DNA from: Ruminococcaceae bacterium UBA737
Lineage (GTDB): Bacteria; Bacillota; Clostridia; Oscillospirales; Acutalibacteraceae
Direction: 5' to 3'
Assembly (NCBI GenBank): GCA_002297415.1
Contig: DBKZ01000055.1
Span: 3,908-11,382, forward strand
Length of the DNA stretch: 7,475 nucleotides
In this document: piece by piece, positions 1 through 5,049 of the stretch
How positions within the stretch are numbered: position 1 is the stretch's first letter
Layout: the number at the start of each line of letters is the position of its first letter
Program-made: the position numbers and the translations under genes
Notes under the pieces: model-generated
Databases searched by the model: none
Told to the model about the DNA's origin: nothing
What the model saw: the letters and a program-made list of their open reading frames with translations, nothing else

Positions 1-1
1 A

Positions 2-187
2 AAAAAGCAAAAAACCGTTGATTTCGAGAAAAATGAAGATACCGAAATTGAAATAAAGGGCAGACACGACCCTTGTATCGTCCACCGTGCCGCCGCAGTT
101 ATCGACGCTATGACGGCTATAACTGTCGCAGACCTATGCGTAACCCGCTTCGGGACAGACTGGCTGAGTTTAACAGGAGAAAAATAA
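2..187 (+). CDS. aroC: Chorismate synthase, C-terminal end (partial, cut by window edge)
   Basis: The open frame from base 2 to the TAA at 185-187 gives the last 61 residues of a protein whose start lies left of the window. It contains KGRHDPCIVHRAAAVIDAM, the conserved C-terminal GRHDP-type segment of chorismate synthase, which converts 5-enolpyruvylshikimate-3-phosphate to chorismate using reduced FMN. The segment is followed by a short tail ending in LTGEK. This is step 7 of the shikimate pathway, and the next genes downstream encode the steps just before it, which supports the call. The stop codon directly abuts the next ATG (TAAATG), so translation of the following gene is probably coupled. 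The FMN-binding and catalytic N-terminal parts are not visible, so integrity of the whole gene cannot be judged. Confidence 0.93.
   Translation, partial: KKQKTVDFEKNEDTEIEIKGRHDPCIVHRAAAVIDAMTAITVADLCVTRFGTDWLSLTGEK
175..180 (+). promoter_or_regulatory. Ribosome binding site of aroE-aroK
   Basis: AGGAGA lies 7 bases before the ATG at 188, inside the last codons of aroC. It fixes the start of the fused gene at 188, where the protein opens directly with the expected N-terminal shikimate dehydrogenase strand (GLIG, then HSFS). Confidence 0.8.
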
Positions 188-1426
188 ATGGAATACGGAC
201 TGATAGGCGAAAAGCTTCCCCACAGCTTTTCAGCGGCAATTCATTCAATGCTTGCTGATTATAATTATGAATTAAAAGAGCTTGACAAATCGAAATTCGA
301 TTTATTTTTTAAAAACAGAGATTTTAAAGCAATAAATGTCACAATTCCGTATAAGCAGGCGGTTATCCCCTATCTTTATGAGATTGACCCATTGGCTAAA
401 AAAATCGGAGCTGTTAATACCGTTATAAATAAAAACGGTAAGCTTTACGGCTACAACACCGATTTTTACGGAATGAAATCGCTTATAAAAAGAAACGGAA
501 TTTCTTTAAAGAATAAAACAGTTGCAATATTAGGCTCGGGAGGAACCTCAAAAACCGCATATGCAGTTTCTCAAGACCTTGGGGCTAAGAAAATATTTAA
601 GGTTTCAAGAAACAAAAGCGACGGATTTATAACCTATACTGAGCTTTGCGATATTGCCGACAGCATAGAAATTATAATCAATACAACGCCTGTCGGAATG
701 TTTCCTAAGACCGACGGCTGTGTAATAAATGTCTCGGATTTTAAAAATCTATCGAGCGTTATTGACGCGATTTATAATCCTCTTAACACCAATCTTATAC
801 TTTCCGCTTTAAATGCAGGCATTAAAGCGGCAGGCGGACTTTATATGCTGGTCGCACAGGCGGCGTTTGCCTCAAAGCTTTTTACAAATGACGAAAGCGT
901 TATTTCAAAAACCGAGGCTGTTTTTAAAGAAATATTGGCAGGTAAACAAAACATAGTTTTAACCGGAATGCCGGGGAGCGGAAAGACCACCTTAGGCAAA
1001 AAAATCGCCGAAGAATTAAACCGTGAATTTATTGACACCGACGGGCTTTTTGAAAAAACATTCAAAATCTCAATTCCTGATTTTTTCGAAAAATACGGCG
1101 AAGAAGATTTCAGAAAAAAAGAAACCGAAATTATAAAATCCATTTGCGACAGACAGTCTTTGGTTATCGCGACCGGAGGCGGAGTTGTAACACAAAGCAT
1201 AAATATTTCATTGCTTAAAAGAAACGGAAAAATCTTTTTTATTGATAAAGAGCTTAAATTTCTGCAAACGGGTAACGGCAGACCCCTAACCCCCGATTTT
1301 GAAGCGCTTCAAAAAAAATACAGTGAGAGACTTCCGCTGTATTTAAAAAGCGCCGATAAGCATTTAAAGCTTTCCGACGATTTAGAAAGCAATAAAAAAA
1401 TTCTTTTAAATTCCATAAAGGAGTAA
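188..1426 (+). CDS. aroE-aroK: Bifunctional shikimate dehydrogenase-shikimate kinase (AroE-AroK fusion)
   Basis: This 412-residue protein joins two consecutive pathway enzymes: NADPH-dependent reduction of 3-dehydroshikimate to shikimate, then ATP-dependent phosphorylation to shikimate-3-phosphate. Residues 1-250 are AroE. They carry the substrate-site HSFS (12-15), NVTIPYK with the catalytic Lys56, GAVNT with Asn77, NTD with Asp92, the nucleotide loop GSGGTSKTA (116-124), Arg141 where the NADP 2'-phosphate is normally read, and GGLYMLVAQA with Gln224. Residues 254-412 are AroK. They carry the Walker A loop GMPGSGKT (260-267), DTD (283-285), Arg309, GGG (330-332), the lid GRPL with Arg365, and the C-terminal R-P-Y element (381-385). 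Both active sites look complete. The linker is only a few residues. The sole possible internal start before the P-loop is a TTG at 935-937 with no clear ribosome site, so a true fusion is the best reading. The gene follows aroC with no gap and precedes aroQ by 6 bases. Confidence 0.95.
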   Translation: MEYGLIGEKLPHSFSAAIHSMLADYNYELKELDKSKFDLFFKNRDFKAINVTIPYKQAVIPYLYEIDPLAKKIGAVNTVINKNGKLYGYNTDFYGMKSLIKRNGISLKNKTVAILGSGGTSKTAYAVSQDLGAKKIFKVSRNKSDGFITYTELCDIADSIEIIINTTPVGMFPKTDGCVINVSDFKNLSSVIDAIYNPLNTNLILSALNAGIKAAGGLYMLVAQAAFASKLFTNDESVISKTEAVFKEILAGKQNIVLTGMPGSGKTTLGKKIAEELNREFIDTDGLFEKTFKISIPDFFEKYGEEDFRKKETEIIKSICDRQSLVIATGGGVVTQSINISLLKRNGKIFFIDKELKFLQTGNGRPLTPDFEALQKKYSERLPLYLKSADKHLKLSDDLESNKKILLNSIKE

Positions 1427-1432
1427 TTTAAA

Positions 1433-1870
1433 ATGAAAATTCTTGTTATAAACGGGCCCAATCTTAACATGTTAGGAATAAGAGAGCCTGATATTTACGG
1501 AAAGGAAACCTATTCTTCGTTAATTCAAAAGATTAAGGACTATGCCGAGAAAAAAAATATTGAAACAGAATTTTATCAGTCAAATCACGAGGGCGACTTG
1601 GTAGATAAAATCCAGTATGCTTATAACAGATTTGACGGAATAATAATAAACCCCGGAGCCTATACGCACACAAGCATTGCGCTTTTAGACGCTTTAAAAG
1701 CAGTAAGTATTCCTACTGTTGAAGTTCACATTTCAAAGGTCGATGAAAGAGAGCCCTTTCGGCTTAAAAGCTACATTAGAGCCGCCTGTATTGACAGTGT
1801 GATAGGTCAGGGCACCGACGGATATTTAACCGCCGTGGACATTCTTATCAAGGACGGAATAACCGAGTAA
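1433..1870 (+). CDS. aroQ: 3-Dehydroquinate dehydratase, type II
   Basis: This cytoplasmic enzyme dehydrates 3-dehydroquinate to 3-dehydroshikimate, the substrate of the AroE domain encoded just upstream. At 145 residues it matches the usual type II length (about 145-150; the family forms a dodecamer). Visible signatures are GPNLNMLGIREP (8-19) with Arg17, the catalytic Tyr22 in IYG, the substrate loop INPGAYTHTS (72-81) with Asn73 and His79, and VEVHIS with His99, followed by REPFR with Arg106 and Arg110. The flavodoxin-like N-terminal strand MKILVINGPN supports the start. A strong ribosome site AAAGGAG (1417-1423) lies 9 bases before the ATG, inside the end of aroE-aroK. It is unrelated to the type I AroD enzyme, so only one dehydratase type is represented here. 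Confidence 0.97.
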   Translation: MKILVINGPNLNMLGIREPDIYGKETYSSLIQKIKDYAEKKNIETEFYQSNHEGDLVDKIQYAYNRFDGIIINPGAYTHTSIALLDALKAVSIPTVEVHISKVDEREPFRLKSYIRAACIDSVIGQGTDGYLTAVDILIKDGITE

Positions 1871-1871
1871 A

Positions 1872-3089
1872 ATGACTGTAACTATAGAAAAATCAACCGC
1901 AAAAGGAAATATTACAATTCCGCCCTCAAAAAGCTATGCACACCGAATGCTGATTGCGGCGGCTTTGACACATGAAAAAACCAAGGTTTCAAATATTTCT
2001 TTAAGCGAAGATATAAAAGCGACCATAAACTGTCTTAAAGCAATAGGTGCTGAAATTTCGGTTATAAAAGACGAAGCAGAGGTTTATTTCCCCGAAAACA
2101 TAAATTATTTATCCGACTGTATTCTTAACTGCAATGAAAGCGGAAGCACTTTAAGATTTCTTATCCCGATAGCACTTCTTTTAAACCGCGAAATCAGCTT
2201 TACGGGTGAAAAAAGACTTTTTGAAAGACCGCTTGATATTTATGAAAGCATCTGTAAAGAAAGCGGATTTACATGGATAAAAGAAGAAAATCTATTAACC
2301 GTTAAAGGCAGATTAAAGCCGCAAAAATATTATATAAGCGGAAATATCAGCAGTCAGTTTATAACAGGGCTTATGTTTGCTCTTCCCCTTCTTGAGGATG
2401 ACAGCGAAATAATTTTTACATCGGAAACGGAAAGCAAATCATATATAAATATCACCGCCGATGTTTTAAATAAATTCGGAATAAAAACTAAAATCAGCGA
2501 AAGCGGAATTTATATAAAAGGCAATCAGAAATATATTGCAAAGGTTAATCCTTCGGTTCCGTCCGACCATTCGTCCGCCGCCTTTTTCGGAGCGTTTGAC
2601 TTTTTAGGCGGAGATGTTAAATTATCTGGGCTTGACGAAAACAGCCTACAGGGCGACAGCGTATGGAAAGAGTATTTTAAAAAGCTGAAAAACGGTTCCC
2701 CTGTTCTCAGTGTTAAAAACTGCCCCGATATCGCACCGATTCTTATGTCGGTTTCCGCCGCATTAAACGGAGCGACCTTAACCGATACAAAACGGCTTAA
2801 ATTCAAAGAAAGCGACCGCGCGCAGGCTATGAAAGAAGAGCTGAAAAAGCTCGGAGTCGAGATAACTGTTAAAGAAAACGAAATAATTATTCCGAAATCC
2901 GTTCTTAAAAAGCCTGCAGAAACACTTTGCGGACATAACGACCACAGAATTGTTATGTCGCTCGCAGTTCTGCTAACGCTTACCGGAGGAAAAATTTCCG
3001 ATGCTCAGGCAGTAAATAAAAGCTTTCCCGAATTTTGGGATAAGCTTAAAGAATGCGGAATAAAATTCAAAAAAGAGGATGACAAATGA
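1872..3089 (+). CDS. aroA: 3-Phosphoshikimate 1-carboxyvinyltransferase (EPSP synthase)
   Basis: This enzyme transfers the enolpyruvyl group of PEP to shikimate-3-phosphate, step 6 of the pathway. The 405 residues form the two-domain family architecture. PPSKSYAHR (17-25) carries the Lys20/Ser21/Arg25 substrate site. SGSTLRF (90-96) is the PEP loop with Arg95, followed by Arg119 in ERPLDIY, SSQ (160-162), SDHSSAAFF (231-239), Asp286 in CPDIAPILMS, KESDR (312-316) with Glu313, DHR (357-359) and Lys383 in NKSFPEFW. All usual catalytic residues are seen. It is shorter than the E. coli enzyme (about 427), as expected for compact Firmicute forms. The Pro that follows the loop Arg in E. coli-type enzymes is Phe96 here. 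The ATG is one base after the aroQ stop with no good ribosome site (only GAG at 1865-1867, too close), so translation is probably coupled to aroQ. Its end overlaps tyrA by ATGA. Confidence 0.96.
   Translation: MTVTIEKSTAKGNITIPPSKSYAHRMLIAAALTHEKTKVSNISLSEDIKATINCLKAIGAEISVIKDEAEVYFPENINYLSDCILNCNESGSTLRFLIPIALLLNREISFTGEKRLFERPLDIYESICKESGFTWIKEENLLTVKGRLKPQKYYISGNISSQFITGLMFALPLLEDDSEIIFTSETESKSYINITADVLNKFGIKTKISESGIYIKGNQKYIAKVNPSVPSDHSSAAFFGAFDFLGGDVKLSGLDENSLQGDSVWKEYFKKLKNGSPVLSVKNCPDIAPILMSVSAALNGATLTDTKRLKFKESDRAQAMKEELKKLGVEITVKENEIIIPKSVLKKPAETLCGHNDHRIVMSLAVLLTLTGGKISDAQAVNKSFPEFWDKLKECGIKFKKEDDK
3074..3079 (+). promoter_or_regulatory. Ribosome binding site of tyrA, within aroA
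   Basis: AGAGGA sits 6 bases before the tyrA ATG at 3086 and inside the last codons of aroA. It supports the start that overlaps the aroA stop by four bases (ATGA). Confidence 0.75.
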
Positions 3090-3952
3090 CAGAATTAAAT
3101 AAAGATACAAATATACTTATTGTCGGACTCGGACTTATCGGCGGAAGCTACGCAAAAGCGCTTACGAAAAAGGGCTATAAAATCAAAGCGATTTCTAAGG
3201 AACAAAGCGATATAGATTTTGCAATTTCAGAAGGCTTTATAGCTGACGGTACAATCGACAGGCTCGAAGAATTCATAAAAGGCGCGGATTTAATCATTCT
3301 TGCCCTTTACCCGCACACATTGATTAAATGGGTCGAAGAAAACCGCAAATTCTTTAAAGGCGGTACAATAGTAACGGATGTTACGGGTGTTAAGGAATTT
3401 ATTATAAACAAGGCACACTCTCTTATGCCCGAAAATGTCGAATTTATAGCGGCGCACCCTATGGCAGGAAGAGAAAAAAGCGGTGTAAGACACAGCGATG
3501 ACAGCGTATTTAAAAACGCAAACTACATCATTGTTCCCACAGAAAAAAATTCCGAAGGCGCAAAGGAAATTTGCAGAAAATTAGGTATAGAATTAGGCTT
3601 TCATCATATCAGCATTCTAAATGCAAAAGAGCATGACGAAATGATAGCTTTTTTATCACAGCTTACCCACTGTATCGCGGTTTCGCTTATGTGTACGGGA
3701 GAAACGGACGGATTTGAGGCTTATACCGGCGACTCCTTCCGCGACCTCACCCGAATTGCAAAAATAAATGATGAAATGTGGAGCGAGCTGTTCTTATGCA
3801 ACAAGGAAGCGCTTCTTAAAAAAATGAACGAATTTTCAAAGCAATTTGAAATATTTAAAACCGCTCTTGAAAACGATGACCGCGAAGCAATGCGGGAAAT
3901 GATGAGAAAATCAACCCTGAGAAGGGAAAAATTTGATAAAACAAAAAACTAA
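3086..3952 (+). CDS. tyrA: Prephenate dehydrogenase (tyrosine branch), no ACT domain
   Basis: This enzyme oxidatively decarboxylates prephenate to 4-hydroxyphenylpyruvate, the tyrosine precursor. The N-terminal Rossmann fold shows GLGLIGGS (14-21) for the dinucleotide and then DVTGVK (98-103). The catalytic HPMAG lies at 124-128, followed by EKSG. The helical C-terminal half carries FLSQLTH with His195 and GDSFRDLTRIA (215-225), both typical of the TyrA family. At 288 residues it ends soon after the helical dimerisation domain. It lacks the C-terminal ACT regulatory domain found in longer Firmicute TyrA proteins such as the roughly 370-residue B. subtilis form, and it has no chorismate mutase fusion. 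Arogenate as an alternative substrate cannot be excluded from sequence. Cofactor preference (NAD or NADP) was not determined. It overlaps aroA by four bases and is followed by the DAHP synthase after 20 bases. Confidence 0.93.
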   Translation: MTELNKDTNILIVGLGLIGGSYAKALTKKGYKIKAISKEQSDIDFAISEGFIADGTIDRLEEFIKGADLIILALYPHTLIKWVEENRKFFKGGTIVTDVTGVKEFIINKAHSLMPENVEFIAAHPMAGREKSGVRHSDDSVFKNANYIIVPTEKNSEGAKEICRKLGIELGFHHISILNAKEHDEMIAFLSQLTHCIAVSLMCTGETDGFEAYTGDSFRDLTRIAKINDEMWSELFLCNKEALLKKMNEFSKQFEIFKTALENDDREAMREMMRKSTLRREKFDKTKN

Positions 3953-3956
3953 AAAA

Positions 3957-3962
3957 AGAAGG
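3957..3962 (+). promoter_or_regulatory. Ribosome binding site of the DAHP synthase gene
   Basis: AGAAGG lies 10 bases before the ATG at 3973 and 16 bases before the second in-frame ATG at 3979 (the protein starts Met-Asn-Met). The spacing favours the first ATG. Confidence 0.65.
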
Positions 3963-3972
3963 TAAATCTACT

Positions 3973-5001
3973 ATGAATATGATATTTTACAGAAAACTGC
4001 CGATACCGAAAGAGGTTAAAGCCCAGTTTCCGCTTACAGAAGAAATGAAAAAATGCAAAGAAAAAAGAGACGAAGAAATCAAAAAGGTTTTTACAGGCGA
4101 AAGCGATAAATTTATACTTGTTATCGGTCCCTGCTCCGCTGATAATGATGTTTCGGTTCTTGATTACATAGAAAGGCTTAAAAAGGTATCCGAAAAGGTT
4201 GAAGATAAGATTATCATTATTCCGAGAATTTATACCAATAAGCCGCGCACAACGGGAGACGGATATAAGGGCATGCTTCATCAGCCGGATCCTAACGAAA
4301 AGCCCGATATGCTTAAAGGTATAATCGCAATCAGAAAGCTTCACATGCAGGCATTAAAGGATTACGGTCTTTCAAGCGCTGACGAAATGCTTTATCCCGA
4401 CAATCACAGATATCTTTCCGACCTGCTTTCTTATATTGCTGTAGGAGCACGCTCTGTCGAAAACCAACAGCACCGGCTTACCGCAAGCGGACTTGATATC
4501 CCTGCAGGACTTAAAAACCCGACCGGCGGCGATTTAGGTGTAATGATGAACTCGATAACAGCGGCACAGCATCCTCACACCTTTATTTACAGAGGCTGGG
4601 AGGTTGAAAGCACAGGCAATCCCCTCGCCCACGCAATTTTAAGAGGCTATCAGACTACCGACGGAAAAAATGTTTCCAATTACCACTATGAGGATTTACT
4701 GAGACTCTGCGAGCTTTACGGTGAAAGAGGTCTTAATAATCCTGCGGTAATCGTTGATACAAACCACGCAAATTCCGGCAAGCGCTATAATGAGCAGATA
4801 AGAATTTCAATGGATGTTCTTCATTCGATGAAAGAAAACGGCGATATAAGAAAAATCTGCAAAGGACTTATGATAGAAAGCTACATTGAGGACGGCTGTC
4901 AAAAGGTTAACGGCGGAGTTTACGGTCAGTCTATAACAGACCCCTGCCTCGGATGGGAAAAAACCGAAGAACTGATTTACGATATAGCTGATAAGCTGTA
5001 A
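3973..5001 (+). CDS. aroF: 3-Deoxy-7-phosphoheptulonate (DAHP) synthase, class I (AroFGH type)
   Basis: This enzyme condenses PEP and erythrose-4-phosphate, the committed first step of aromatic biosynthesis. The 342 residues form a metal-dependent TIM barrel of the E. coli AroF/G/H type. GPCSADN (52-58) carries metal ligand Cys54. NKPRTTGDGYKG (89-100) is the PEP/E4P loop, followed by GARSVENQQHR (158-168) and KNPTGG (181-186). The remaining metal ligands are His265 in DTNHANSGK, Glu302 in IESYIEDG and Asp323 in ITDPCLGWEKT. Catalytic residues are complete. No chorismate mutase or ACT domain is attached. The segment equivalent to the E. coli effector pocket (Asp146, Pro150, Gln151 of AroG) reads YPDNHR at 141-146, so control by Phe or Tyr may differ. 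Although it acts first in the pathway, it is the last gene of the operon, directly before the terminator. The symbol aroF is by convention; aroG or aroH naming would be equally defensible. Confidence 0.95.
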   Translation: MNMIFYRKLPIPKEVKAQFPLTEEMKKCKEKRDEEIKKVFTGESDKFILVIGPCSADNDVSVLDYIERLKKVSEKVEDKIIIIPRIYTNKPRTTGDGYKGMLHQPDPNEKPDMLKGIIAIRKLHMQALKDYGLSSADEMLYPDNHRYLSDLLSYIAVGARSVENQQHRLTASGLDIPAGLKNPTGGDLGVMMNSITAAQHPHTFIYRGWEVESTGNPLAHAILRGYQTTDGKNVSNYHYEDLLRLCELYGERGLNNPAVIVDTNHANSGKRYNEQIRISMDVLHSMKENGDIRKICKGLMIESYIEDGCQKVNGGVYGQSITDPCLGWEKTEELIYDIADKL

Positions 5002-5004
5002 TAA

Positions 5005-5048
5005 TAAAAAGCTCTCGGGTAACTTTTAAGTTACCCGAGAGCTTTTTA
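5005..5048. terminator. Bidirectional intrinsic terminator between aroF and leuS
   Basis: A perfect inverted repeat pairs 5005-5024 with 5029-5048 around a 4-base loop. The GC-rich core GCTCTCGGGT pairs with ACCCGAGAGC, and the outer arms are A5 and T5. Read on the + strand the hairpin ends in TTTTT (5043-5047); read on the - strand it also ends in a T run (complement of 5006-5010). It can therefore stop both the aro operon and leuS transcripts. It fills almost the whole 48-base gap between the two convergent stop codons, starting 3 bases after the aroF stop and ending 1 base from the leuS stop. Confidence 0.93.
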
Positions 5049-5049
5049 A

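Noticed and set aside
73..258. 61-codon open frame on the + strand spanning the aroC end and aroE start
   Set aside because: It is an Arg-rich out-of-frame shadow. The real frames here are the aroC tail (2-187) and AroE from 188, both with family motifs.
935..937. TTG as an internal start for a separate shikimate kinase
   Set aside because: No convincing ribosome site precedes it and the frame is continuous with AroE, so the fusion reading is simpler.
841..1200. 119-codon open frame on the - strand
   Set aside because: It is antisense to the AroE-AroK junction and mirrors the P-loop and GGG coding. It has no independent support.
2575..2611. Imperfect inverted repeat (CCGCCT ... AGGCGG) inside aroA
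   Set aside because: The arms are only 6 bases with a loop of about 22 bases, inside conserved coding sequence and with no T-run. A chance match is likely.
3949..4344. 131-codon open frame on the - strand
   Set aside because: It is antisense to the start of the DAHP synthase. The composition is Phe/Lys-rich, as expected from the complement of an A-rich coding strand.
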